This document shows positions 16,711 to 25,971 of a stretch of DNA of 64,000 nucleotides, piece by piece; position 1 is the stretch's first letter; each line of letters opens with the position of its first letter. Location of the stretch: positions 1 to 64,000 of the forward strand of contig SHBD01000008.1 in the NCBI GenBank assembly GCA_004212735.1, in the 5' to 3' direction. The notes beneath the pieces are model-generated. The model saw nothing but the letters and a program-made list of their open reading frames with translations, did no database searches and was not told the DNA's origin. This stretch comes from SAR116 cluster bacterium (GTDB lineage: Bacteria > Pseudomonadota > Alphaproteobacteria > Puniceispirillales > Puniceispirillaceae). The translations under genes and the position numbers were made by a program.

Positions 16711-17460
16711 TCATTTTGGCTTGGTCTGCCTAGAGATGATAGGCTCTTTCGCCGTACTGACCAATGGCCACATCTGCCCCATAGCAAGGGCCGCTGCCTG
16801 ATCACCGAGTTCATTCAGCGCCGCATCAAGCTGACGACGTGCTGTTTCCAATATCTGCCGGTCGGCGGCGCGTCCGTCACCGCGCCCAACATGCAGCGGC
16901 GCACCCATCACAAAGCGGCCGGACGAAAAAGGCTTCGGCACAAACATCTGGTCCCAGCCTGACGCGCGCCAGTGGCGTCTGGTTGCCCAGCAAAACGGCA
17001 CGATCGGCTTGCCGGTAATCTGTGCCAGCGCTACCGGCCCCACCGCCACACAGCGCGCCGGACCCCGCGGCCCATCAGGCGTCAACGCGACAGATTTGCC
17101 ATCCTGCAGGACCCGCATCAGACCCCGCAACCCGGCCCGGGGCTGGCGATTTGAAGAGCCCCACACCGTGCGCAAACCAAAACAGCCAATTACATGCGCC
17201 ATCATTCGACCATCGGCATGTGGAGATTGCAGCGCATAGAGCGGAAACTGTCGTGGCCAAAGCCACGGCATGGCCAAGGTCCGTTCATGCCAAAACACCA
17301 TGATCACACCTTCCTGTTCAGCAAGGAAAGCAGCGATGTGGGACTGGTCCTTGCGTGACCAGCGTATGGTCAGCATCAATCCAGCAATCAGGCTTGCCAG
17401 CAGCAGGCCGACAAACCGACAACCAAGCGATGATCTAATCAATGCTTTATGTAGCTTCAT
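16711..17460 (-). CDS. DUF374 lysophospholipid acyltransferase family protein
   Basis: 249 aa from the ATG of MKLHKALIRSS; the frame is open to 17538. One N-terminal hydrophobic segment (VGLLLASLIAGLMLTI) anchors it. The acyltransferase core includes VFWHERTLAMPWLW (His with Arg), SPHADGRMM, SSNRQPRAGLRGLM and LTPDGPRGPA, all typical of DUF374. Family members are thought to acylate lysophospholipids or lipid A-type substrates; the substrate here is unknown. It is the second acyltransferase of the window after plsC. A small ORF on the same strand lies directly upstream. Confidence 0.85.
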   Translation of the reverse strand: MKLHKALIRSSLGCRFVGLLLASLIAGLMLTIRWSRKDQSHIAAFLAEQEGVIMVFWHERTLAMPWLWPRQFPLYALQSPHADGRMMAHVIGCFGLRTVWGSSNRQPRAGLRGLMRVLQDGKSVALTPDGPRGPARCVAVGPVALAQITGKPIVPFCWATRRHWRASGWDQMFVPKPFSSGRFVMGAPLHVGRGDGRAADRQILETARRQLDAALNELGDQAAALAMGQMWPLVSTAKEPIISRQTKPK

Positions 17461-17538
17461 CCAATTTGCCTTTTCCGCCGGGCCTCTCCCACATTTTCCG
17501 GTTGCATGGTCGCATCCACGCTCACTCCAGATCATCAA

Positions 17539-17730
17539 TTAGCCCAGCGGGTAAGATTTGCCGTCAATGCACAGGCTGGTGGTAAAGGCCGACAACGACG
17601 CAAACTCACCGGAACGTGATAAAAGTTGCCAGAAATTCACCTTTTGCGGTTGTGGTGTCACACCACCCCGCCAGCGCCATGTGCGGGTTGAATAATGGTC
17701 CGGAACTGATCTGCCCTCCTCTTTCAGCAA
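17539..17730 (-). CDS. Possible small protein upstream of the DUF374 gene
   Basis: 63 aa from a TTG start with AGAGGAGG inside its first codons, so the start is unclear. The product is Trp/Arg-rich at first (STRTWRWRGGVTPQPQKV) with no recognisable domain. It ends 78 bp before the chosen DUF374 start. The composition is plausible for coding but it may be spurious. Confidence 0.3.
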   Translation of the reverse strand: MLKEEGRSVPDHYSTRTWRWRGGVTPQPQKVNFWQLLSRSGEFASLSAFTTSLCIDGKSYPLG

Positions 17731-18239
17731 GAAAAGACGACACAGAGATCAGGCTTTGCCATCGCCTGGCAAAACGACAAGCCAGAAACCAGCGAGCATC
17801 TGTTCATCGGCTGATGTAATGAGCGAAAATCCAAAGTTGTAACAGGCAGAAACCTGTCTTGCTGACCCTTTAGCTGGCAAATATATCTCTCAAAATAGTA
17901 CAAAAACAGAACATCATTGATTTTCAATATGTTATATAATGATGTTGAATAATGAAATTAAACTATTGAAACCATTGGCTTTTCCCATGAGAAAACAGTG
18001 TTAACCCATTGACCTCCACAAATTCCCATGATATCCCATAATATCCCATTTTAAGTTTGGGGTCCTGCGTTCGGCCGCAGGCAGCGTTGATGTCAACAGC
18101 TGCAAGATGGCTAGAAAGCAGGCCCAGAGCCAAAAACGGGAAAGAGGAAACACCGGTGAAGGGGACACACAGGCCGTAGAGGCAGTTCACCCCACCGCTG
18201 GAGCAGGCCCGAGAGGGCGGAAAATTTGGGGACAGGCAC
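17730..18239. other. dcw upstream control region, no protein gene
   Basis: About 500 bp without a supported gene. The part up to about 17980 is A/T-rich and contains a TATAAT hexamer at 17935-17940. It is followed by five in-phase CCCAT boxes at 17984-18049 and a G/C-rich, purine-rich leader up to the mraZ start. A TTGACC at 18009-18014 within the boxes is a candidate -35 element. Confidence 0.6.
17984..18049 (+). promoter_or_regulatory. MraZ operator: five phased CCCAT boxes
   Basis: CCCAT occurs at 17984, 18005, 18025, 18035 and 18045, always in the same orientation. The last three are spaced exactly 10 bp (5-nt gaps); the other steps are 21 and 20 bp, close to two helical turns. On the other strand each reads ATGGG. 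MraZ of enterobacteria binds TGGGN direct repeats with 5-nt spacers upstream of its own gene, so these are the expected operator of the mraZ gene 190 bp downstream. The TTGACC -35-like hexamer overlaps them, suggesting repression. Confidence 0.8.
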
Positions 18240-18716
18240 GTGGATTTATTTCTATCCACATTTGAAAACCGCATTGACAAAAAGGGGCGCCTTTCGGTGC
18301 CGGCGCCTTTCCGATCAGTGCTGGAGCGTCGTCGTGATCCGCTCTATCTTTTCAAATCCCTGACCGAGCCATGCCTTGAGGGCTGCGGGCCGGAACGGAT
18401 CGGTCAAATTGTCGACGCCATTGACAGTATGGACAGTCTCTCGGCTGAGGTGGCAACCCTACAGACAATGCTGTCCAGCGCCCAGGAAATGAAGCTGGAT
18501 AGCGAGGGCCGCATCATGCTGTCGGCTGATTTCATCAGCTTTGCCGAGCTACAGGATGTGGCACTCTATGCTGGCATCGGCCGGTCGTTCCAGATTTGGC
18601 TGCCTGACCGGTACCGCACGCGCGAGGCAGATGCGCGCAGCCGTGCCAAGACAAGCGGCCTTCCAAGCCTGCGACTTGGCGCGCACCGGCGCGAGCCTGA
18701 CAGCGGAGCCCAGTGA
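18240..18716 (+). CDS. mraZ: MraZ, transcriptional regulator of the dcw cluster
   Basis: 158 aa from a GTG. Two SpoVT/AbrB-like half domains: FLSTFENRIDKKGRLSVPAPFR (residues 4-25) and AQEMKLDSEGRIMLSADF (about 80-98), both with the DxxGR signature that forms the DNA-contacting swapped hairpin. MraZ oligomerises into a ring and binds repeated boxes before its operon. The phased CCCAT array upstream supports autoregulation. The stop overlaps the rsmH start by one base (TGATG). First gene of the dcw cluster. Confidence 0.95.
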   Translation: MDLFLSTFENRIDKKGRLSVPAPFRSVLERRRDPLYLFKSLTEPCLEGCGPERIGQIVDAIDSMDSLSAEVATLQTMLSSAQEMKLDSEGRIMLSADFISFAELQDVALYAGIGRSFQIWLPDRYRTREADARSRAKTSGLPSLRLGAHRREPDSGAQ

Positions 18717-19708
18717 TGCCAGAACAGCAGCTTCACCATCAGGCGCTCCACCAATCGGTTCTGTTGCGCGAGGTGGTGGCAGCGCTGACCCCAGCGGATA
18801 ATGCCATCTATCTTGATGCCACCTTTGGAAATGGTGGCTACAGTCGGGCGCTATTCGAAGCAGCTGACTGTAAGGTGATCGCCATTGACCGCGATCCCGA
18901 TGCGATCCGGCGTGGCCAGCCCATGCTTGCCGAATTCGCAGGTCGCTTTTCGCTTGTCGAGGGTTGTTTTTCGGAAATGATCAGCCTGCTTGACCCTGAA
19001 ACTGAACTGGATGGCGCGGCCTTTGACCTCGGTGTCTGCTCGACTCAGTTAGACCAACCCGAGCGAGGTTTTTCTTTTCGCACTGATGGGCCGCTAGACA
19101 TGCGGATGTCAAAAAGCGGTGACAGCGCGGCAGATGTTGTGATGCAGGCAGATGAGCGAATGCTGGCGCAGATTCTGTGGGATTATGGTGAGGAAAAGGC
19201 GTCACGGCGCATTGCCAAGGCGATTGTTAGCGCCCGCAGGGAATATCCCATCACCTCCACCAGCCAATTGGCAGCGATCATCCACGCGGTTATGCCAGCC
19301 AAACGGCCTGGGCAAATCGACCCGGCGACACGCAGCTTTCAGGCATTGCGCATCTATATCAACCGCGAGCTTGACGAGTTGACGGAAGGCCTTGTCGCCG
19401 TCGAGGCAATGCTAAAGCCGGGCGGCATTTTGGCTGTGGTGTCCTTTCACTCACTTGAGGACAGGATTGTTAAACGCTTCCTCACAGCGCGCAGTCAGGC
19501 CGCGGCGAGGCCATCACGCCACATGCCCGACATCGATGGGCCTGCCCCCACTTTTGAATTGTTGAGCCGCAAAGCGGTTGTACCAAGCGCCAGCGAACAG
19601 GCAGAAAACACACGTGCGCGGTCAGCAAAGCTGCGTGTCGCCCGTCGCACCGCTGCGCCTACCATCGCGGCCAATCATGACGCCCCCCATCAAGCAGGGA
19701 GGGGCTAG
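18716..19708 (+). CDS. rsmH: 16S rRNA m4C1402 N4-methyltransferase
   Basis: 330 aa from ATG 18716 (a GTG lies one codon upstream). Family landmarks are HQSVLLREVV, the SAM site LDATFGNGGYSRALF near residue 36, VIAIDRDPDA, FDLGVCSTQLDQPERGFSF near residue 100, and TRSFQALRIYINRELDEL. It methylates N4 of C1402 in 16S rRNA. It overlaps mraZ by one base and precedes ftsL by 3 bp, the usual dcw order. Confidence 0.95.
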   Translation: MPEQQLHHQALHQSVLLREVVAALTPADNAIYLDATFGNGGYSRALFEAADCKVIAIDRDPDAIRRGQPMLAEFAGRFSLVEGCFSEMISLLDPETELDGAAFDLGVCSTQLDQPERGFSFRTDGPLDMRMSKSGDSAADVVMQADERMLAQILWDYGEEKASRRIAKAIVSARREYPITSTSQLAAIIHAVMPAKRPGQIDPATRSFQALRIYINRELDELTEGLVAVEAMLKPGGILAVVSFHSLEDRIVKRFLTARSQAAARPSRHMPDIDGPAPTFELLSRKAVVPSASEQAENTRARSAKLRVARRTAAPTIAANHDAPHQAGRG

Positions 19709-19711
19709 ATC

Positions 19712-20104
19712 ATGCGGATCATTCTGTTGTGCGCTCTCTTTCTGGCTACGCTTGGCACCATCCTATATCAGGTCAAGACCGGCATCGATATCCGTGAGGA
19801 CAGACTTGCCGCGCTGGAGTCCGATATCCGCAAGACCAAACGGGAAATCGCCGTTCTTGAGGCCGAGTGGGCATATCTCTCTCGTCCGGAGCGCGTCATG
19901 GAATTATCTGATCGCTTGCTCGGCATGCGCCCGATCGCCAGAGACCGGGTGCTCCCAATTGATGCAATCCCGATGCGGCTGATCCCACAATTCAAGGATC
20001 GTGCTGTCGGGCCGGGGCAAATGAAACCAGCCGCCGGTGACAGCATCGCCCCTGAACTGAACCTGTTCAGGGAAATCTCCGGGTCGGGGGCCACACAGCC
20101 ATGA
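19712..20104 (+). CDS. ftsL: Cell division protein FtsL
   Basis: 130 aa: a very short N-terminus, one transmembrane helix (residues 2-19), then a periplasmic coiled coil (DRLAALESDIRKTKREIAVLEAEWAYLSRPERV). FtsL joins FtsB and FtsQ to activate FtsWI. The YLSRPERVMEL segment is typical of alphaproteobacterial FtsL. The Pro/Gly-rich tail is variable. It overlaps ftsI by 4 bp (ATGA). Confidence 0.85.
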   Translation: MRIILLCALFLATLGTILYQVKTGIDIREDRLAALESDIRKTKREIAVLEAEWAYLSRPERVMELSDRLLGMRPIARDRVLPIDAIPMRLIPQFKDRAVGPGQMKPAAGDSIAPELNLFREISGSGATQP

Positions 20105-21840
20105 CCAAGACCGAGATAACCCAGAACAGGATGAAACAAAGTTTGCTGGCGGCGCGGAGTCTGGTTTTTCCGGACCGTCCCGATCCTGCAAAATCAAGAC
20201 GCATCGCCGAGGGCCGGCTTGTCGCCAGTTGTTTCATTGCACTGGCCGTGTTCATCACCATCGGTGTTCGCATCGTCACACTGGCAACAGCCACGGAAGC
20301 CGCCAGCGTCAGCCCGGTTCCACTTGCCGGCACCACCGAGCGTGGCCAGATTCTTGATCGCCGTGGCCGGTTGATGGCGACCAATCTACCGATGACTGTG
20401 CTGCATGCCGATCCCAGCGAAATCATGGATGTGACTGAGGCAGCCCTTCAGCTTGCCCCGCTGATCGCACATCATGACGAGGCCAGTCTGACCAGACTGC
20501 TGCAGAAAGACGCCCGTTACGTCGAGCTTGACCGCAAACTTACCCCGGAGCGGCACGCCGCCATTCTTGGCCTCGGCATTCCCGGCATCAATTTCCGTGA
20601 CGGCATGCTACGCGCCTATCCACGTGGCAACGCGGCGGCGCATATTCTTGGCCAGGTCGATACACAGAATCACGGCATTGCTGGCGTGGAAAAATCAATG
20701 GAGGCACAGCTGCTGGCCGGCAATGATGTCACCCTGTCGATCGACATTGGGATGCAGGCCATTCTTGCGAAGGAAATATCCAGCCAAATCAATGATTTTG
20801 AGGCAATTGGCGGCGCTGGCGTGCTGCTCGACATCAGGAGTGGCGAGATTTTGGCAATGGTGTCATTGCCAGATTTCAATCCTAACCATCTTGGCAAGAT
20901 CAGCGCAGATGCGCGCTTCAACCGCGCCACCAAAGGGCTTTACGAAATGGGCTCCACCTTCAAGGTGCTGAACACGGCCATCGCCCTCGAGACAGGGGCT
21001 GTTCGCATGGGTCAGACATATGATGTGGCGAAGCCACTCCGTGTCGCGCGTTTCACAATCAATGATTTTCATGTCTATAAGCGACCCTTGAACATTTCTG
21101 AAATTCTCGTCTATTCCTCGAACATTGGATCGGCAAAAATGGCTGAGGCGATCGGTCCTCAAACACAGCGCCTGTTTATGGAAAAGCTTGGGCTGCTTGA
21201 CCATCTCCCCCTCGAGTTGCCCGAAATCGGACGTCCACTGACCCCACGACAGTGGAAACGAATTGAGACGATGACTGTTTCCTACGGTCACGGCATTTCT
21301 ATCTCACCCGTGCATCTAGCCAGCGCAGTTGGCGCTGCAAGTGGCGATGGCTTATGGGTAACGCCAACACTGCTCAAACGGCAGACCGGGGACAATCCAA
21401 TCAAGACCCGCGTCTTCTCCGCTGAGACCACGCGCAATGTCCGTTCGATGATGCGGCTCGTTGTCTCGCACCCTGATGGCACCGGCAACTTTGCCGAGGC
21501 GCCCGGCTATATGGTCGGCGGCAAGACGGGCACCGCCGAAAAAATTCTTGGTAACGGCTATGACAAGAAGGCCAATTTGGCAACTTTTGTCGCCACCTTT
21601 CCAGTGCATGACCCACGCTACGTTCTGGCGGTGATGGTTGATGAGCCAAAGGGACAGAAAAAATCCTATGGCTACGCCACGGGTGGCTGGGTGGCTGCAC
21701 CAGCTGTAAAGCGCATCGTCGAACAGGCAGCTCCGCTGCTTGGCATTCTTCCTGTTGACGAAGAATCGCCGGAAATTCGCCAAAAACTTCGCGTTGATTT
21801 GCAGATTGGAGAGGAGAAAAAAACTCTTGCGACTTTCTGA
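20101..21840 (+). CDS. ftsI: Penicillin-binding protein 3 (septal transpeptidase FtsI)
   Basis: 579 aa. An N-terminal membrane helix (about 39-58), a dimerisation domain beginning TTERGQILDRRG, and a transpeptidase domain with active-site STFK near residue 285 (in GSTFKVLN), SSN near 339 and KTGT near 475. It crosslinks septal peptidoglycan with FtsW. It overlaps ftsL by 4 bp, and murE starts 14 bp before its stop, so translation is coupled through the junction. Confidence 0.94.
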   Translation: MTKTEITQNRMKQSLLAARSLVFPDRPDPAKSRRIAEGRLVASCFIALAVFITIGVRIVTLATATEAASVSPVPLAGTTERGQILDRRGRLMATNLPMTVLHADPSEIMDVTEAALQLAPLIAHHDEASLTRLLQKDARYVELDRKLTPERHAAILGLGIPGINFRDGMLRAYPRGNAAAHILGQVDTQNHGIAGVEKSMEAQLLAGNDVTLSIDIGMQAILAKEISSQINDFEAIGGAGVLLDIRSGEILAMVSLPDFNPNHLGKISADARFNRATKGLYEMGSTFKVLNTAIALETGAVRMGQTYDVAKPLRVARFTINDFHVYKRPLNISEILVYSSNIGSAKMAEAIGPQTQRLFMEKLGLLDHLPLELPEIGRPLTPRQWKRIETMTVSYGHGISISPVHLASAVGAASGDGLWVTPTLLKRQTGDNPIKTRVFSAETTRNVRSMMRLVVSHPDGTGNFAEAPGYMVGGKTGTAEKILGNGYDKKANLATFVATFPVHDPRYVLAVMVDEPKGQKKSYGYATGGWVAAPAVKRIVEQAAPLLGILPVDEESPEIRQKLRVDLQIGEEKKTLATF

Positions 21841-23377
21841 ACTGCTGCCAAAAAGCCTGACTGAAACAACGCTGCCAGCGATCACCGGCGACCTCGCTGT
21901 GACCGGGTTGAGCGAAGACTCGCGAAAAATTCGTGCTGGCCATCTGTTCTTTGCTATCGCCGGAACAAAATCCGATGGACGGCAATTTTGCCAGCATGCC
22001 GTGGATGCAGGCGCCATCGCAGTTATCACCGATAACCGCGATCTGGATGATGAGCTGGACGCACTCAGGCAGGCCGGCACACCCGTCATCCAGACCGCCA
22101 ATCCCCGGCGGGTGCTTGCAAGAGCCGCTGCCAAATTCTGGCCACGTCAACCATCAATGATCGCCGCTGTCACCGGCACTAACGGCAAGACTTCAACCGC
22201 GGAGTTTCTGCGCCAGATATGGAAACGTGTCACCTGGGACGCGGCCTCACTCGGCACGTTGGGGGCGCAAGGAACAGATACACGCAAACTCAAGGGCAAG
22301 ATGATTGACCTGCCATCGCTAACAACACCTGACGCAATCAGCCTGCACAGCAACCTGCATGTACTGGCAAGTGCCGGCATCACCCATCTGGCGCTAGAGG
22401 CGAGCAGCCATGGGCTGGAGCAATATCGGCTTGACGGTCTGAATATTCATGTCGCGGCCTTTACCAATCTGACCCGTGACCATCTCGACCATCACCATGA
22501 TATGGATACCTATTTCGCGGCGAAAGCACGGCTGTTCACCGACATTCTAATGCACGCCGGCGTCGCGGTAATCAACATTGATGATCCCTATGGCCGCAAG
22601 CTCGCCGAGATGATTGCCGCCGACACGGCCACGCCGCGCGTGTTGGTGACGCTCGGCTTTGCCAAGGATGCCGATTTCCGAATTATCAAGATTGAGCCAG
22701 TCGCTGGCCTGTTGCAGATGCTGGTCAGCCACTGTGATGATGATTGGCACATTCCGCTGGCACTGTCTGGCACCTTTCAGGCAATGAACGCATTGACCGC
22801 AGCAATCATGGGTCATATGAGCGGATTGCCCCTGCAGGACTCCCTGCATGCCATCGCCTTTCTCAAGGCGGCAACCGGCCGCATGCAGACGGTATCTGGA
22901 CATCCTTATGGAGCGCAGATCGTTGTCGATTATGCGCATACGCCAGATGCGCTTGCAGCAGCATTGGCAGCACTGCGGCCAGAGGTTACTGGCCGGCTTG
23001 TGGTGTTGTTTGGCTGCGGCGGCGATCGCGACCCCGGTAAGCGCCCGATGATGGGCGAGATCGCAAATGCCGGTGCCGACGTGATATTTGTGACAGATGA
23101 TAATCCACGTTCTGAGGATGCCAGCACCATTCGTAGCGCGATCATCACCACCTGCCCCAACGCTGTGGAAATTGCTGGCCGGGACAGGGCTATTGCCACC
23201 GCCATTAGTGAGCTTGCAAATGGTGATGTGCTGCTGATCGCTGGCAAAGGCCACGAGACTGTACAGCTTATCGGCGATGAAACCCTGCCCTTCAGCGATG
23301 CTAATGTCGCCCATAATGCCATTTCAACATTGATCGATGCACGTCAGATCCAAGCGGCAGACGCAGGCGGTGGATGA
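21827..23377 (+). CDS. murE: UDP-MurNAc-tripeptide synthetase MurE
   Basis: 516 aa from TTG 21827, chosen because GGAGAGGAG lies about 10 bases upstream and LRLSELLP matches the family start. ATP site VTGTNGKTSTAEF, then ALEASSHGLEQ, NLTRDHLDHH, and DDNPRSED, whose DNPR indicates meso-diaminopimelate as the added amino acid. It acts in the cytoplasm on UDP-MurNAc-L-Ala-D-Glu. It overlaps ftsI by 14 bp and murF by 4 bp. Confidence 0.93.
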   Translation: MRLSELLPKSLTETTLPAITGDLAVTGLSEDSRKIRAGHLFFAIAGTKSDGRQFCQHAVDAGAIAVITDNRDLDDELDALRQAGTPVIQTANPRRVLARAAAKFWPRQPSMIAAVTGTNGKTSTAEFLRQIWKRVTWDAASLGTLGAQGTDTRKLKGKMIDLPSLTTPDAISLHSNLHVLASAGITHLALEASSHGLEQYRLDGLNIHVAAFTNLTRDHLDHHHDMDTYFAAKARLFTDILMHAGVAVINIDDPYGRKLAEMIAADTATPRVLVTLGFAKDADFRIIKIEPVAGLLQMLVSHCDDDWHIPLALSGTFQAMNALTAAIMGHMSGLPLQDSLHAIAFLKAATGRMQTVSGHPYGAQIVVDYAHTPDALAAALAALRPEVTGRLVVLFGCGGDRDPGKRPMMGEIANAGADVIFVTDDNPRSEDASTIRSAIITTCPNAVEIAGRDRAIATAISELANGDVLLIAGKGHETVQLIGDETLPFSDANVAHNAISTLIDARQIQAADAGGG

Positions 23378-24879
23378 TGACTGATAACCTGACCAAGACA
23401 GCGCTTCATGCAACTGAAATTCTGGCCCGGGCCGGCGGCCATGTTACCGCTGGGCAAAGCACTGATTTCATCATCACCGACATTACTATTGATAGCCGTA
23501 GGTGCCGCGAGGACAGTCTCTTTGTCGCCCTACCCGGCGCCCATGCTGATGGCCACGACTTTGTTGTTGATGCCGCAAAAAATGGGGCGGCGGCGGCACT
23601 GGTATCGCGTATCATTGAAGACTCTGCGCTCCAGGCCAGCGGCTGCATACAGATTCTGGTCGGTGACAGCCTGCAGGCACTTGGCGATCTTGCGGTTATG
23701 GGACGAATTGCCCATCAACTAAAAGGTGGCCGTCTGGTTGGCATTACTGGATCGGTCGGCAAAACCGGTAGCAAGGAAATGCTGGCGCATATTCTGCGAC
23801 GTATGGGCGGCTGCCATGCCAACAAAGCCAGTTTCAACAACCATGTTGGCGTTCCACTGACGCTCGCCGCATTGCCTGCAGATGCCCCCGTCGCCATTCA
23901 GGAAATGGGAATGAACGCGCCTGGTGAAATTGCCGATCTCAGCCTCATGGCCGGACCCGACATTGCCTTTATCACTCGCATTGCTGACTCGCATGCCGGC
24001 TTCTTTACCTCACTTGCCGAGATTGCTGCTGCAAAGGCGGAGATCTTTGATGGTCTGTGCGGACTTGGTGTTGCCGTCCTGAACCGGGATGATGAATTCT
24101 TCGATGATTTGTCACGCCGCGCCAAGCTGGCGGGTGCTGGCCGGATCATCAGCTTTGGCACCGGAAATGATGCTGAATTCTGCCTCTTGTCCAATGACAC
24201 AGCCCAAAACAGTCAGAAAATAGAAGCCGATTGCGCCGGCATTCCCCTTACCTTCACACTTGGCATGGCGGCACCTCATTGGGCGCTGAACGCACTTGGT
24301 ATTCTGGCAGTGATCGAGGCTCTGGGCCTTGATGTGAGGGAGGCTGCCAGCCATCTGGAAGATTTTTCTGATCTGCCGGGGCGCGGCGCACAGCATCACG
24401 GGATATTCGCACACCAACCGGTAACGCTTGTTGATGACAGCTATAATGCAGGTCCTGCCTCGATGGCGGCAGCACTCTCTGGGCTTGCCGACACGCCGCC
24501 GGACATAATAGTGCTCTCCGATATGCTTGAACTAGGGGATGGCACCGCCGCGGCGCATGATGCGCTTGTGCCACTACTGACATCGCTTGCGCCGCGTGAT
24601 GTGATTGTCCTTGGCCCGCAAATGGGCCAAATGGCAACGGCATTGGAGACCGCCTGTCCGGCAGTAACCTGTCATCCTGCCAATGACAGTGAGCAGGCGC
24701 TCAGTCTGCTTGCCGGCCTTATTCAGCCACATGATCGGATCTTTATAAAAGGGTCGAATGGGTCAGGCGCGCACCGTATCGCCAATTCACTCATTAACGA
24801 GTTGGCCCCACCGCCCGAAGACACGACAGACGGTGCCAGACGCGCCAACCCACAGGAGGGAGAGTTCCATGCTGCCTGA
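23374..24879 (+). CDS. murF: UDP-MurNAc-pentapeptide synthetase MurF
   Basis: 501 aa. N-terminal substrate domain ([19 protein letters not shown]), central ATPase [15 protein letters not shown] near residue 126, [14 protein letters not shown] and [11 protein letters not shown], and the [12 protein letters not shown] segment at the start of the third domain. It adds D-Ala-D-Ala to the tripeptide. It overlaps murE by ATGA and mraY by 11 bp. Confidence 0.94.
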   Translation: MMTDNLTKTALHATEILARAGGHVTAGQSTDFIITDITIDSRRCREDSLFVALPGAHADGHDFVVDAAKNGAAAALVSRIIEDSALQASGCIQILVGDSLQALGDLAVMGRIAHQLKGGRLVGITGSVGKTGSKEMLAHILRRMGGCHANKASFNNHVGVPLTLAALPADAPVAIQEMGMNAPGEIADLSLMAGPDIAFITRIADSHAGFFTSLAEIAAAKAEIFDGLCGLGVAVLNRDDEFFDDLSRRAKLAGAGRIISFGTGNDAEFCLLSNDTAQNSQKIEADCAGIPLTFTLGMAAPHWALNALGILAVIEALGLDVREAASHLEDFSDLPGRGAQHHGIFAHQPVTLVDDSYNAGPASMAAALSGLADTPPDIIVLSDMLELGDGTAAAHDALVPLLTSLAPRDVIVLGPQMGQMATALETACPAVTCHPANDSEQALSLLAGLIQPHDRIFIKGSNGSGAHRIANSLINELAPPPEDTTDGARRANPQEGEFHAA

Positions 24880-25957
24880 CCTGCTCGTGCCTCTGGCCGC
24901 TGAATTTCAGCCCTTCAATCTTTTCCGCTACATCACCTTTCGCACAGGTGGCGCGACAATAACCGCGCTGATTTTGAGCCTGATGTTCGGACCAATGATG
25001 ATCCGCTGGCTAAAAACCAATCAGGGCGAGGGCCAGCCGATCCGTGATGACGGGCCGGAGTCACATCTAATCACCAAAGTTGGGACCCCAACCATGGGTG
25101 GGCTACTCATACTCGGCGCGTTTGCGATGTCGACAATCCTGTGGATGCCACTCTCAAACCCCTATCTGTGGCCAGTTTTGGCCATTGCCCTCAGCTTTGG
25201 TGTTATCGGCAGCGTTGATGACTGGATGAAGTTGCGCCGTCGGTCACATAACGGCATGTCAGGACGGATGAAACTTGGCCTGCAATTGCTGGCGTCTTTC
25301 TTTGTCACACTGGTTTTGATTGAGTTATCACCAGACCAGTTGCGCTACGGCATTGCCGTGCCATTCTTGAAGGATAATCTGCTAACGATGGGGCTGCTAT
25401 ATGTCCCCTTCGCGATGCTGGTGATTGTTGGCTCCTCAAATGCAGTCAATCTGACAGATGGGCTTGACGGGCTCGCCATCGTTCCGGTGATGATCGTTGC
25501 CGCCTGTTTTGGCTTGATTGCCTATCTGGTCGGCAACAGCAATTTTTCTGCCTATCTGCAAATCAACTATGTCCCTGGCACAGGTGACCTAGCGGTGATG
25601 TGCGGCGCGCTAATCGGCGCCGGACTGGGCTTTCTGTGGTTCAACGCACCACCAGCGAAGGTGTTTATGGGCGATACCGGATCGTTGGCGCTTGGCGGAG
25701 GACTTGGCGCAATTGCCGTTGCCACACGGCACGAGCTTGTCCTCGCCATTACCGGCGGTCTGTTCGTTGTGGAAACCCTGTCGGTAATTTTGCAGGTCGC
25801 CTCCTTCAAATTGACCGGCAAAAGAATTTTCCTGATGGCTCCGCTGCATCATCATTTTGAGCGCAAGGGTTGGGCCGAATCCACAATTGTCATCCGGTTC
25901 TGGATCATTGCTGTCGTGCTGGCACTGGCTGGCCTGTCATCACTGAAGCTGCGCTGA
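24869..25957 (+). CDS. mraY: Phospho-MurNAc-pentapeptide translocase MraY
   Basis: 362 aa from ATG 24869, with GGAGGGAG upstream. About ten transmembrane helices. Conserved loops: [50 protein letters not shown] with the catalytic Asp, [14 protein letters not shown] and [16 protein letters not shown]. It transfers phospho-MurNAc-pentapeptide to undecaprenyl phosphate, making lipid I at the inner membrane. It is followed by murD after 14 bp. Confidence 0.96.
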   Translation: MLPDLLVPLAAEFQPFNLFRYITFRTGGATITALILSLMFGPMMIRWLKTNQGEGQPIRDDGPESHLITKVGTPTMGGLLILGAFAMSTILWMPLSNPYLWPVLAIALSFGVIGSVDDWMKLRRRSHNGMSGRMKLGLQLLASFFVTLVLIELSPDQLRYGIAVPFLKDNLLTMGLLYVPFAMLVIVGSSNAVNLTDGLDGLAIVPVMIVAACFGLIAYLVGNSNFSAYLQINYVPGTGDLAVMCGALIGAGLGFLWFNAPPAKVFMGDTGSLALGGGLGAIAVATRHELVLAITGGLFVVETLSVILQVASFKLTGKRIFLMAPLHHHFERKGWAESTIVIRFWIIAVVLALAGLSSLKLR

Positions 25958-25971
25958 GGGGATGTGAGGCG

